A stretch of 59,685 nt of DNA from a virus, in the IMG/VR virus record IMGVR_UViG_3300010334_002189, positions 1 to 59,685 of that record. One strand, given 5' to 3'. Position 1 is the stretch's first letter. Each line of letters begins with the position of its first letter. A program made the translations under genes and the position numbers. Shown here one piece after another: positions 8,714 to 17,312 of this stretch. The notes under the pieces are model-generated. The model made no database searches. It saw only the letters and a list, made by a program, of their open reading frames with translations, and was not told where the DNA came from.

Positions 8714-9352
8714 ATGAATCTATCTATATTCCATACTAACGCAACTGAGTTTGAACAATACGAATCCTTGTACAACGGGTTCCTTTCAACTATTGCAGAA
8801 ACTGAATCACCTGCCCTGGAAAATATGGGAGATCGTACATCAAGCGGATTTTTATTCTTGGTTAAAAACAAGAAAAGATGGACCAAAGATAATGGACAGA
8901 TTACTTTCTTATACGACAAAGATGTAGAAAGTGTCGTTGGTGTAAGCGCAGTTGAAGACTGCCCATTGCATGATCAATTGGGATCCGGTGGCAACCGCTG
9001 TTGGGTACTACCACCATATAGGAGCGACAATTCTGTTTCCAAATACTTGTTGTCTAGTAATTTAGAATGGTGTGAGTCCAGAGGTAAACTTGGAATGTTA
9101 CTAACATTCAATGATTACAACAAATCAATCTATGATATTATTGTACGATTTTCCAAAGGGCAAGGCCGCGCCCTTGGTACTATCTGGAGCGATTGGTGGA
9201 ATGATTGTATTCCACTGGATAATAAAATTAGATTACATAACACACCGCAATGGGCTGTAATAAAACCATTGGTTGCTTACGACCAACTTGAGCCAATAGT
9301 CAATGACTTGATAGACAAGTTTGGCGTGAGAACTGAGCCATTTAATGCATAA
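8714..9352 (+). CDS. GNAT-like N-acyltransferase, remote
   Basis: The 212-residue product has a strand-rich centre (ITFLYDKDVESVVGVSAVED, then RCWVLPPYRSD) that resembles GNAT strands 2-4 followed by the acyl-CoA-binding region, but the classic R/QxxGxG/A motif is weak. It is in the same operon as the similar-sized gene at 10290. No Shine-Dalgarno is visible. The ATG sits in the loop of a 6-bp hairpin (ATAGAT/ATCTAT, 8708-8723). Confidence 0.4.
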   Translation: MNLSIFHTNATEFEQYESLYNGFLSTIAETESPALENMGDRTSSGFLFLVKNKKRWTKDNGQITFLYDKDVESVVGVSAVEDCPLHDQLGSGGNRCWVLPPYRSDNSVSKYLLSSNLEWCESRGKLGMLLTFNDYNKSIYDIIVRFSKGQGRALGTIWSDWWNDCIPLDNKIRLHNTPQWAVIKPLVAYDQLEPIVNDLIDKFGVRTEPFNA

Positions 9353-10305
9353 TGAATTCTATTAGAAACACTGAAAATTACCATTTAAAGTATTGGTATG
9401 ACAATGACCAATCAAGTGTTTGGCGTACATCTGATCTAGAGTCGACCTCAATGAGTGTAGGCGGATGTACTCGTACTCCTATGGCATTACGAGCCGAACT
9501 AATCAGAAACGCTCGGTGCTTGTATAGAGATTTTCCAGACTTGACAATTTTTATGAGTGGTGGGTTAGATAGTGAGATTGCCCTCCGCAGTTTTTTAGCC
9601 GCTGGAATACAACCAAAATTGGCAACAGTTAAATTTGCAAACAATAACAACAACTACGACATTGGCCCTATGCTGGGAATGGTTGAGAGAATGGGGTTGA
9701 AATGCGACATAATTGATTTTGATCCGCAAGCATTTTTTGACAGTGGCGAATGTTATGACATTGCCAATCGTTATCAAAGTTACAGTTTCTATCAACAAAT
9801 TTTATTAAAAGTAGCTGAACAATTTGCCGCACCAATGATAACTGTTGACGAAGTAGAATTGGAAAAGGTGCCGCAGATTAACTGGGAAACGGGCGCCTAT
9901 AAATTTGAATGGTGCTTTTTAAAGAAAGAAGATCAAGATGGTGTATGGCGCAGGTTTGTTGACAAAACTGGAATACCAGCCTTGAATAATTTTTATACTT
10001 ATAGCCCAGAATCTATGTTGGCATTTTTACAAGAAGAAACAGTTGCAAAATTAATTAGAGACCAAATTCCAGGCAAGCTTGGCTGGACATCTAGCAAGAT
10101 GAAAATTTACTCAAGCTTGGGCTATCAATTTAGACCAAGACCAAAATGGCACGGTATGGAAAACTATTATCATTTATGGGATGCAGTACTTTATAACATA
10201 TCGTCCAATGGATTAACATTTGAGTCTAGGTTTTATAAAGTACCTGCACTCACATTAGAGAAAAATTTAATAAACGGAATACAAACAATATGTCAAGTCG
10301 CTTAG
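9352..10305 (+). CDS. PP-loop ATPase (asparagine-synthase-like), copy 1
   Basis: The 317-residue product contains LTIFMSGGLDSEIALRSF near residue 65, a textbook SGGxDS PP-loop that binds ATP and adenylates a substrate. The following strand ATVKF and the helix-strand rhythm fit the asparagine synthase/NAD synthase class. There is no N-terminal glutaminase domain, so ammonia or another nucleophile must come from elsewhere. Two other PP-loop genes occur at 12482 and 46746. Start codon overlaps the previous stop by 1 base. Confidence 0.65.
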   Translation: MNSIRNTENYHLKYWYDNDQSSVWRTSDLESTSMSVGGCTRTPMALRAELIRNARCLYRDFPDLTIFMSGGLDSEIALRSFLAAGIQPKLATVKFANNNNNYDIGPMLGMVERMGLKCDIIDFDPQAFFDSGECYDIANRYQSYSFYQQILLKVAEQFAAPMITVDEVELEKVPQINWETGAYKFEWCFLKKEDQDGVWRRFVDKTGIPALNNFYTYSPESMLAFLQEETVAKLIRDQIPGKLGWTSSKMKIYSSLGYQFRPRPKWHGMENYYHLWDAVLYNISSNGLTFESRFYKVPALTLEKNLINGIQTICQVA

Positions 10306-10928
10306 TACCATTAACCTTAGATCACCTGGAGCAATTGGTAACATTTGCTTTAGACATCTACGAAAATACAGATCCAGACAAATATCCAGACTTTAAAATT
10401 TCAAACGATATAGATGACGACATAAAGTTTCGTAAATTTTTTATGACATTTTTACGGCCCAGTAGCTTTATAAATTTCAACATACGACAAGTGTATGCAT
10501 TAGAAGATGAAAATGGTCAATGGATTGCCGCAGTAGGAGTACGTCGATACAATGTAATGCCAAGTTGGTCTGTCAGTTGGTTATTAAGTCCTAGGGTAGG
10601 AGTGAGATTTATTCCAACATTTAGAGAAATCATGGAACAGCTTTGTGTTATACATGAAAATGCTGGACTAAATGAATTTTTTGTTACATATCCAGCAAGT
10701 CGTTGCGAGGCTTACAGTAAGATCATGCTTCCTTTTAGAGAACGGTACTATACATTTGTAGAATGTATGGTTCCTGCAAAATCAAGAAGTCCATACGCAT
10801 TGATACATGATTTAATGGGCAGTACAATACATCCGCATGATATGGACCTGAGAAGATATATACTTCGACGACCAAATACTGAAGCACCGAGCGAAGGTGG
10901 TAAAGCAATTAGAAGAGAAAAAGAATAA
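10290..10928 (+). CDS. GNAT-like protein, remote
   Basis: The 212-residue product has strands (QVYALEDENGQWIAAVGVRR) followed by SWSVSWLLSPRVGVRF and a long helix. This is suggestive of a GNAT acyltransferase but without a clean acyl-CoA motif. It overlaps the PP-loop gene by 16 bases. Its C-terminus is basic and probably flexible. Treat as a tentative relative of the protein at 8714. Confidence 0.35.
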   Translation: MSSRLVPLTLDHLEQLVTFALDIYENTDPDKYPDFKISNDIDDDIKFRKFFMTFLRPSSFINFNIRQVYALEDENGQWIAAVGVRRYNVMPSWSVSWLLSPRVGVRFIPTFREIMEQLCVIHENAGLNEFFVTYPASRCEAYSKIMLPFRERYYTFVECMVPAKSRSPYALIHDLMGSTIHPHDMDLRRYILRRPNTEAPSEGGKAIRREKE

Positions 10929-11831
10929 ATGAGAAGAGTATTAGATTGGTTTGATAACCAGGCCTCCCTGTATAGTAAAACTGGCCAAATTCCTTATATC
11001 ATAGCAATATGGTTTCCTTACCACCTTGCGGCAATAATTGCAATTGTGTATGCTGTAACAACAGCATGGTCATGGTGGTTGCCGGTCACAGCCATTTGCG
11101 GCTGGATACTACTGGATGGTGTTGGCAACAATCTAACACTACATCGATTTTTAAGTCATAAAAGTTGGACACCATACAAGTGGGCAGAGCCGTTGTTATT
11201 GTGGGCCGCAACCATGGTTGGCGAAGGCAGTCCGCTATGGTGGGTTGCACTACATCGTGGTCATCATCATCGCGTAAGTGATCAGCCTGGTAAAGATATT
11301 CATACCCCGGTCGACAACGGCAAATGGTGGAGTTACATGGGCTGGCAATTTGCCATCACACAAAATAGTGTGAGCTTTAGACATGCAGTTGATTTGCTTA
11401 GAGATAAACGAATTACATTCATCCATGAAAATTACAACAAGATTATCTATGCTACACTATTATTAAGCTGGCTACTGTTTGGCCTTACTTTTACCGTTTG
11501 GTTTTTTGTAATAGGTAGCTTAATGAGCTTACATGCAGATGGACTGGTCAACACATTTGGACATGTTCCAGCCGCAGGCTATCGAAACTTTGATAATAAA
11601 GATGCCAGTACCAATGTATGGTGGATTGGATACTTCCACTGGGGAAGTGGTTGGCACAACAACCATCACAAAAAGGCAAGTAGTTTTGATTTTGGTTCCA
11701 GTGTCAGCGGAAGAGCTGTTGAATTTGATCCTTGCATGTTATTAGTATTGCCGTTTGCTCCGCCAAGTGAGATAAAAAGATTGTGGTCTATTAGAAAAGA
11801 TGCTATAATTGATAAAAAGGAACTTACATGA
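10929..11831 (+). CDS. Membrane fatty-acid desaturase (delta-9 type)
   Basis: The 300-residue product carries all three histidine boxes of acyl-lipid/acyl-CoA desaturases: HRFLSH (72-77), HRGHHH (109-114) and HNNHH (243-247). Hydrophobic segments near residues 25-65 and 172-200 fit the membrane fold. The enzyme inserts a cis double bond using a di-iron centre and needs electrons from a ferredoxin or similar donor. Expression in infection could alter host membrane fluidity. It overlaps thyX by 4 bases. Confidence 0.85.
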   Translation: MRRVLDWFDNQASLYSKTGQIPYIIAIWFPYHLAAIIAIVYAVTTAWSWWLPVTAICGWILLDGVGNNLTLHRFLSHKSWTPYKWAEPLLLWAATMVGEGSPLWWVALHRGHHHRVSDQPGKDIHTPVDNGKWWSYMGWQFAITQNSVSFRHAVDLLRDKRITFIHENYNKIIYATLLLSWLLFGLTFTVWFFVIGSLMSLHADGLVNTFGHVPAAGYRNFDNKDASTNVWWIGYFHWGSGWHNNHHKKASSFDFGSSVSGRAVEFDPCMLLVLPFAPPSEIKRLWSIRKDAIIDKKELT

Positions 11832-12493
11832 ATGTACGACTACTCAGCTACTCAAATCCAACTAAAGAATTTGCAGATCTTGGCATCACGGATGCACAGG
11901 AACTCATTGCGTATTGCGCCCGTGTGTCCAATCCTGCCAATCAGCTTAACACTGACACATCAGAAAAGCTTATTAGATACCTTATCAAACACGCACACTG
12001 GAGTCCACTTGAAATGGTCAGTGCCTGTATTGAAATCACAACCACTAGAGACATTGCCCGTCAAATCTTGCGACACAGAAGTTTTAGTTTCCAAGAGTTC
12101 AGCCAACGATATGCTGATCCTACTAAAGACTTGTCATTCGTACTTAGAGAAGCACGGTTACAAGATCCCAAAAATAGACAAAACAGTATCGACTCAGTAG
12201 AGCACGAAACACAAATGGTTTGGCTTGATAAACAACAGGCAGTCATTGACGCGGCCACCAATGCATATGATTGGGCCATTGCCAATGGCATTGCCAAAGA
12301 ACAAGCCCGAGCAGTTTTACCTGAGGGCTTGACTGTTAGTCGTTTGTATATGAATGGAACATTGCGTAGCTGGATTCACTTTATTGAACTACGCAGTGCA
12401 AATGGCACACAAAAGGAACATCAGGAAGTGGCACGAGCATGTGCCGAAGTAATTGCTAAAATCTTCCCAATGGCCACTGACTTAGTCGTCTAA
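11828..12493 (+). CDS. thyX: Flavin-dependent thymidylate synthase
   Basis: The 221-residue product has the ThyX signature RHRSFSFQEFSQRY (residues 82-95), matching RHRxxSxxxxSxRY, and typical length. It makes dTMP from dUMP using methylene-tetrahydrofolate and FAD/NADPH, supplying thymidine for phage replication. It is the last gene of the plus-strand run and its end overlaps the converging minus-strand gene by 12 bases, with no terminator between. Confidence 0.92.
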   Translation: MNVRLLSYSNPTKEFADLGITDAQELIAYCARVSNPANQLNTDTSEKLIRYLIKHAHWSPLEMVSACIEITTTRDIARQILRHRSFSFQEFSQRYADPTKDLSFVLREARLQDPKNRQNSIDSVEHETQMVWLDKQQAVIDAATNAYDWAIANGIAKEQARAVLPEGLTVSRLYMNGTLRSWIHFIELRSANGTQKEHQEVARACAEVIAKIFPMATDLVV

Positions 12494-13558
12494 TTCCTTT
12501 GTGGCAGTGAACGAACCATCTTCATTCTGCCACAAAAATCCCCAAGCATTATTATAACGAGTGATACTTGGCAAGCTTGGCCACTTGGTTTTGTATGTTT
12601 GATATTCAGCATTGGCCCAGATATCATTGATCAAAGCCTTGGCCGGAAGCTTATAAGAATTCCATGTAGTACCAACCTTCTGTTCAGTGGTGTATAATGC
12701 CCATTCCTGATAAGATTGACTATCAAAGAAGTTGATAATATTACCAGCAATGTATTCTGCATCAGTTGCTGTCGGAGCATGCATTGCCATGCGGTACTTG
12801 ACAGCTTGCCACTTCATTGTATAGTTTAACCACCACAGAAAATCATGGTTACTACGAATATCAACAGGCGCCGCATTGACCAAGTCATACAGCATTTGCT
12901 CTCGTTGATCCCTGTATAAATTAACTTTATCCAGCAACCAATTTAAACTGCCCGTTTCTCCATCCCAGGGTTCGTGTATTGCATTGTAGTTTAATGTGTT
13001 ATCCATGTAACTTTTTAGCGTCAGACTACCAAACAAGTTATCTGCACATTCGCCAGTAATGCAAACATTCTTTGAATCAGTGATAATTCCATAGTAATTG
13101 TTACTGGGCAGTAACTTTGTACCAAAGTTTGGTAGTACAATCTCATCAAAGAATTTTGGATTTTCAAGTTGACTGTCTTCATTGATTGCCAACCAAATTT
13201 TCTCTTTGAGAGAACTCCAATCTGGATGACTGATTAACAAAGATACAATTAGTGTAGAATCGATACCACCTGAGTAAAAAACAACAATCTTCTCTGCTCC
13301 ACGACTATTTGCAATTGCAATACATTCGTCAATTCTACTGTAGCTGGCAGATGAGAATGAAGGAACTACCGCAGGTAGAACTGGAATAGGACTGTTATTA
13401 AAAATTTCTACACCGGGTATTGTAATAGTATTTGTTCTATCGCTTAGACTAATCCAAGGATTGAACATTTTAATAAATTCTTTTGTAACTGGGTTTACAT
13501 CGTGCATTGAATTGGCACGATAAATTCTGTGTGGAATATAGTATAGTAATTTTTTCAT
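12482..13558 (-). CDS. PP-loop ATPase (asparagine-synthase-like), copy 2
   Basis: The 358-residue product has VVFYSGGIDSTLIVSLL near residue 93 (SGGxDS PP-loop) and CITGECADNLFGS near residue 170, which matches the second asparagine synthase motif (GxGADE-like). No glutaminase domain is present. It probably adenylates a carboxylate for amide formation. It lies 1 base downstream of the gene at 13560 and converges on thyX. Confidence 0.65.
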   Translation of the reverse strand: MKKLLYYIPHRIYRANSMHDVNPVTKEFIKMFNPWISLSDRTNTITIPGVEIFNNSPIPVLPAVVPSFSSASYSRIDECIAIANSRGAEKIVVFYSGGIDSTLIVSLLISHPDWSSLKEKIWLAINEDSQLENPKFFDEIVLPNFGTKLLPSNNYYGIITDSKNVCITGECADNLFGSLTLKSYMDNTLNYNAIHEPWDGETGSLNWLLDKVNLYRDQREQMLYDLVNAAPVDIRSNHDFLWWLNYTMKWQAVKYRMAMHAPTATDAEYIAGNIINFFDSQSYQEWALYTTEQKVGTTWNSYKLPAKALINDIWANAEYQTYKTKWPSLPSITRYNNAWGFLWQNEDGSFTATKELDD

Positions 13559-13559
13559 G

Positions 13560-14180
13560 TCACATCATCATTGATAAAAAGGAATCTTCTTCCATATTGG
13601 CTCTAACTTGTGCTAGATCAAATTTACTTGAGGCTTGGCGGATTGCAATTTGGTGACGCATGCGTAGCCGCTCGAGTTTTCGTATTAGAAATTTTCTATT
13701 CTGATACTTGTTTACAATTAGGCCAGCGGCAATATTGATAGCAAGTCCAGATTCTTCAGCATAGTCATTGACCATGCCAATATTTTCAGTTTTACCATTG
13801 ACAACTTCTACAGCTTGACGATACTTTTCTTCGTATGCATCTTGTTGCCATTCAACCACTGGACTAAATCTTTTAAACCCATGTGCCAGTCTTTGATAAA
13901 GTTCAGCTGTTAGCCCCACCCTGGCTTGCAGTACAGCACTCAACATTATCACTTCATTGTTTCTTTCAAATGGTTCGCAGGTGGTGTTTCTAGGGCCATC
14001 AAACTTTAATCTAAAATTTAAATTTCCCTTGGCAAACTGATTAACAAACTGATCATCAACTCCGTAGATTCTGCAAATTGCTCGGAATTCTCCCGAGCAT
14101 CCACTTTCTAAAATTGATAAATCATTGGACCAAGCGAGTATTTCATTCTCGGCGGTACATGCAAGTGCAACCCAACGCAT
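13560..14180 (-). CDS. Hypothetical protein
   Basis: The 206-residue product is unrecognised; the C-terminal 60 residues are basic and helical (KYQNRKFLIRKLERLRMRH). It has a strong AGGAGA Shine-Dalgarno. The sequence upstream contains CATAAATT, a loose late-octamer match. It is transcribed with the PP-loop gene. Confidence 0.6.
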   Translation of the reverse strand: MRWVALACTAENEILAWSNDLSILESGCSGEFRAICRIYGVDDQFVNQFAKGNLNFRLKFDGPRNTTCEPFERNNEVIMLSAVLQARVGLTAELYQRLAHGFKRFSPVVEWQQDAYEEKYRQAVEVVNGKTENIGMVNDYAEESGLAINIAAGLIVNKYQNRKFLIRKLERLRMRHQIAIRQASSKFDLAQVRANMEEDSFLSMMM

Positions 14181-14226
14181 AGCTATCTCCTAATATAATT
14201 TATGTATGCCAATAATCCGCTGAGGA

Positions 14227-14757
14227 TTAGCCAATGAGGATGTCTTCAGTGAAGCGAACACTCAACATCAATCTTGGCAGGTCACATTGATTTTCAATGT
14301 GGTGTGGAATGTTTATTTTAACAATGGTTGGCCGATTGATAATTTTTTCAACAGCGACCTTTGACTCAGTGGTCCAGTTAATTTTCAGATATTTGATAGA
14401 TTTATGCGGGCTTTCAGTAAGATAAAACTCTCCACTGTACCATTTCATTAGTCCAGTGTCACAATTTAGTATTGGCAAGTTAAGTGCAGTATTACTGGCA
14501 TTTGCACGATCAATTTGAAATCCGTCGATATGCATATCTTGTACAAATCTAGGCTCATTTATAAACATGATTGCTGTTTTAACTTTGACATCAATGCCCA
14601 GTACTTCTTTGATGTCTTTTTTCAACAGCATTCCAATGTAGCGCAATTGTTCGCCTTGAAAAGTTTGACTAAGCGTAAATTTACCTGTCCACTTTTCCAG
14701 GCAAAATTTTTGAATTTTCTCCCAATTTGGAAGATTGATCTCTTTGTAGTATTCCAT
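14227..14757 (-). CDS. 2OG-Fe(II) oxygenase-like protein
   Basis: The 176-residue product has MHIDGF (HxD, near residue 77), LNLPILNC and MKWYSG strands, then IPHHIENQ and LPRLMLSVRF, which supply a distal His and an Arg. This order fits a double-stranded beta-helix 2OG oxygenase, though no single family is certain. No Shine-Dalgarno precedes the ATG; instead AATAAATA lies 5 bases upstream. It diverges from the hydroxylase at 14808. Confidence 0.45.
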   Translation of the reverse strand: MEYYKEINLPNWEKIQKFCLEKWTGKFTLSQTFQGEQLRYIGMLLKKDIKEVLGIDVKVKTAIMFINEPRFVQDMHIDGFQIDRANASNTALNLPILNCDTGLMKWYSGEFYLTESPHKSIKYLKINWTTESKVAVEKIINRPTIVKINIPHHIENQCDLPRLMLSVRFTEDILIG

Positions 14758-14762
14758 CCGAA

Positions 14763-14770
14763 TATTTATT
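14763..14770 (-). promoter_or_regulatory. Late-type octamer AATAAATA, 5 bases before ATG
   Basis: The octamer matches TATAAATA at 7 of 8 positions and ends exactly 5 bases before the ATG at 14757. T4 late transcripts start about 6 bases after the octamer, so the predicted first base is the A of ATG, giving a leaderless mRNA. No -35 or Shine-Dalgarno is seen. Confidence 0.5.
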
Positions 14771-14795
14771 GGAGTATACCCTTATCAGTTTTTCT

Positions 14796-14803
14796 AATAA
14801 GTA
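14796..14803 (+). promoter_or_regulatory. Late-type octamer AATAAGTA, 4 bases before ATG
   Basis: The octamer resembles TATAAGTA and ends 4 bases before the ATG at 14808. With the minus-strand octamer 25 bases away it forms a divergent late promoter pair in a 50-base gap. No Shine-Dalgarno. Confidence 0.45.
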
Positions 14804-14807
14804 AAGC

Positions 14808-15260
14808 ATGGAATACATTTTTTCTTTCTTGACTTGGACCTTATATCTGTATGTAATACATCGGACTATACATTCAATTGGGTTGAAATTTGCACCACTT
14901 GCATTTACAGCACATGCAGATCACCATCGTTATATTAATATAAACAAACAAACAACATGGCATTGGAACAATTTGTTCTTATTCAATGATACATGGATGA
15001 GCACATTAGATTTGTGGATAACTGAGGTGATACCAACTCTAATCTTTTCTTGGATAACTGGCTATTGGTGGCTAAGTGTATTTTATTATCTCTGGGCCGC
15101 ATTGTTACAAGAGGTAATTGAACACAATAAACAGTTTGATTGGTCTCCATTTTTAACCAGTGGAAAATGGCATCTAATTCACCATCATGACACTAATTCA
15201 AACTTTGGATTGTTTTTGCCAATTTGGGACTTATTATTCAAGTCCCATAAACCAACTTAA
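14808..15260 (+). CDS. Fatty-acid hydroxylase/sterol desaturase superfamily protein
   Basis: The 150-residue membrane protein has the histidine clusters of this di-iron superfamily: HRTIH (18-22), HADHH (36-40), His105 in EVIEH, and HLIHHH (122-127) followed by NFG and the DLLFKS C-terminal block. Hydrophobic helices lie at about 2-16 and 75-103. It is shorter than typical cellular members but retains the metal ligands. It stands alone on the plus strand and its stop overlaps the stop of the converging gene by 4 bases (TTAA). Confidence 0.7.
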   Translation: MEYIFSFLTWTLYLYVIHRTIHSIGLKFAPLAFTAHADHHRYININKQTTWHWNNLFLFNDTWMSTLDLWITEVIPTLIFSWITGYWWLSVFYYLWAALLQEVIEHNKQFDWSPFLTSGKWHLIHHHDTNSNFGLFLPIWDLLFKSHKPT

Positions 15261-15961
15261 CCAGTAAGATTTAAACTATATCGTTTTGCATTACCGTACT
15301 TTTCTACCCAATCATAAAATGTAAGATGTGCTTTCTTTGGGTTGTCTTTTTCAAATTTTATAACATTTGGCCACACATCAAGAAATCGCTTGGCAACTTT
15401 TCTTTCTAAAAATGCACGATCCGGCAATGATGGTTTTAATGCAACCAAGTCGCCTGTTATAAACACTCTACTTGGCCCGTTGATAATACCAGCGTCATCT
15501 ACTGTTTGAAAAGCCGTTTCTACATTATTTTTAAACTCTGCCGAATCTTGATCTTCTTGGAATCTGAATATTTCTTCTTGTCGAATCATAACACTACAAA
15601 GTACATGCCGACCTTTGTACGACAATAGATCAAGCATATATGTACCAACCTGAATTTTTGGATCTATTTGTAGCCGCTGTCGTTCTTGCAGTAATCCCTT
15701 TGAATTGGACAATGCAATTTGTCCAGCAATTGAATCTAAAAAATCCTGCCCGGGTCGATTCCAAGAAATAGCAGATGTAATCTCTTCTGTGCTATCCCAT
15801 ATAGATGTTTCTAGATCAATTACTTTAATCAAACTCCGATCCAGCATTTCGGCATTGAAACGGTTGTGCGTTACTACAACTGTTAAATCAATTTCTTTCT
15901 CTAAGAGAGCAAAAATATAATTCATTGCAGTATCAGGCGGGTTTACTAATAATAGGTCCAT
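15257..15961 (-). CDS. ATP-grasp-like protein, tentative
   Basis: The 234-residue product begins MDLLLVNPPDTAMNYIFALL, a Rossmann-like start. The middle reads QVGTYMLDLLSYKGRHVLCSVM, which resembles the strand pair of ATP-grasp ligases (cf. EYIVGTEYVVDTVS). The expected metal-binding Glu/Asn pair is not obvious and the protein is short, so it may be a degenerate or minimal ligase. It is 2 bases from the upstream gene at 15964. Confidence 0.35.
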   Translation of the reverse strand: MDLLLVNPPDTAMNYIFALLEKEIDLTVVVTHNRFNAEMLDRSLIKVIDLETSIWDSTEEITSAISWNRPGQDFLDSIAGQIALSNSKGLLQERQRLQIDPKIQVGTYMLDLLSYKGRHVLCSVMIRQEEIFRFQEDQDSAEFKNNVETAFQTVDDAGIINGPSRVFITGDLVALKPSLPDRAFLERKVAKRFLDVWPNVIKFEKDNPKKAHLTFYDWVEKYGNAKRYSLNLTG

Positions 15962-15963
15962 GT

Positions 15964-16263
15964 TTATCTCTCAAAATGTGTTGCCAGTAATGCACCAACA
16001 AATCGAGTTACTCTAGATTTAATCAACTCGCTATTCATCATTACTTCAAAATCAACAATACGATCTAGGTATTGTTCAAGTTGTTTTATTGCTAAAACTT
16101 CTTTGCTAGTTTTAATATCGGTCAAATCTTCTTTCTTAAAAATAATTTCTGTGCCATCATTAAGATAAACTTTAATCCAATCTATGTATTCAACAGGAAC
16201 TTCTTCAACACGAATATCTTTAAGCATGTTCTCAAAACTTCTGTCCTTCTTTCGAATACTCAT
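15964..16263 (-). CDS. Hypothetical protein
   Basis: The 99-residue charged protein shows a strand-rich centre (WIKVYLNDGTEIIFKKEDL) and a C-terminal helix. It has GGAG 6 bases before its ATG. Probably co-transcribed with 16307 and 15257. No domain recognised. Confidence 0.6.
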   Translation of the reverse strand: MSIRKKDRSFENMLKDIRVEEVPVEYIDWIKVYLNDGTEIIFKKEDLTDIKTSKEVLAIKQLEQYLDRIVDFEVMMNSELIKSRVTRFVGALLATHFER

Positions 16264-16306
16264 TATCTACTCCAAAAAGATTTAATACGATCAAGTATGC
16301 GTGTAT

Positions 16307-16900
16307 TTAAACCACTTGTACTTTTGCTGGCCGCCCTCGGCCTCGCTTTACCTCTTCTACTGCTACCTGTCCTTTTGGGTCAAGTTTCTCTGCCTCCTCT
16401 AAAAGCTTGCGAGCTTCGGCTTGAAATGTCATAGCTTGCGAACGAAACTTTGATGCAAGTGCCGCATCATCTAGTACACCAGGTGCCGACGGCGATGATG
16501 TATTTGCAATATCTGCTGATCTAGTACCACTTGCGGCGCTGGTATTTGCAATGCCCTTTAGTTGTTTGTTTAACTCAACCAAGTTAATTTCAACGCCAGG
16601 CGAAGGAACCATTAAAATACTTTTTGTAGGAACTTTAACCATCCATCCTTTTTGATGTACGGTGTTTAACATATTGGTACCGTCATGAAATGATTGTCGA
16701 AACAGAAACTCACTTGGATCCATCGAACTCTGACAAGGATTACTTTCGATTGCTTTTATTAAATCATCATGATGATTTGTTGGCAATGATTCAGTTAGGA
16801 TTACCAATGCCGATTCAGGCTCGCCTGGTACCTCTCTAAAAACAACAACTACTTTTTTGCCGTTAATATTAACACCGACGTGTTTGATAAATTGTGCCAT
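16307..16900 (-). CDS. Hypothetical protein with AT-hook-like tail
   Basis: The 197-residue product has three parts: an ordered N-terminal 110 residues, a Ser/Ala-rich linker (about 115-140), then a helical segment and the basic tail KRGRGRPAK. The GRP core with flanking Arg/Lys matches the AT-hook, which binds the minor groove of AT-rich DNA. Shine-Dalgarno AGGAGG is strong. It may bind phage DNA; that is inference from the tail only. Confidence 0.6.
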   Translation of the reverse strand: MAQFIKHVGVNINGKKVVVVFREVPGEPESALVILTESLPTNHHDDLIKAIESNPCQSSMDPSEFLFRQSFHDGTNMLNTVHQKGWMVKVPTKSILMVPSPGVEINLVELNKQLKGIANTSAASGTRSADIANTSSPSAPGVLDDAALASKFRSQAMTFQAEARKLLEEAEKLDPKGQVAVEEVKRGRGRPAKVQVV

Positions 16901-16915
16901 TGGTAACCTCCTTAA

Positions 16916-17197
16916 TTATTCAGCTGAAGTAGCAGTTTCGGTAACTTCTACGCCAGTGGGTGCGCCTTCGGTTGAAGCTGGTGCCTCTTCTTCTTTTGGT
17001 GCATTGGCTTCTAGAAACTTGGCCAATTTGTTATAGGTTGAACCAATGACTTCCATCTCTTGTGCGCGATATGCACCACGCTGTGCGCCAAGTTCAATTG
17101 AACCAGCAAGCACTCTTAAATCTTGTAATGTTAACCCTACCACTGCGGCTGGCGCTTCAGTTGCCGGTGCTTCATTTACTACTGTATCTTGTTCCAT
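16916..17197 (-). CDS. Small acidic hypothetical protein
   Basis: The 93-residue product has Ala/Glu/Pro/Thr-rich disordered ends flanking a helical core (about residues 22-65). It is preceded by AGGAG and, 39 bases upstream of the ATG, a TATAAGTA octamer, so it probably leads the late-type transcript that continues into 16307 and 15964. Confidence 0.6.
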   Translation of the reverse strand: MEQDTVVNEAPATEAPAAVVGLTLQDLRVLAGSIELGAQRGAYRAQEMEVIGSTYNKLAKFLEANAPKEEEAPASTEGAPTGVEVTETATSAE

Positions 17198-17235
17198 TTA
17201 AAATCTCCTAGGTTAGAACGGAATTTGTCCTTAGA

Positions 17236-17243
17236 TACTTATA
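17236..17243 (-). promoter_or_regulatory. Late-type promoter TATAAGTA
   Basis: TATAAGTA lies 38 bases upstream of the gene at 16916-17197, which has a normal Shine-Dalgarno leader. It lies just downstream of the terminator of the early VWA gene, a logical place for a new late transcript. Confidence 0.55.
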
Positions 17244-17268
17244 GCATTGGAGAACCGGATGTTAGACC

Positions 17269-17296
17269 AAAAAAAAAACGCACCGTAGTGCGTTTT
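17269..17296 (-). terminator. Rho-independent terminator of the VWA gene
   Basis: On the minus strand a 9-bp stem AAAACGCAC/GTGCGTTTT with a 4-base loop (17275-17296) runs into a T-run ending at 17269. It begins 17 bases after the stop of the gene at 17313. This is the clearest terminator in the window and ends the early minus-strand transcript. Confidence 0.88.
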
Positions 17297-17312
17297 AACA
17301 AGTGTAGTAAAA

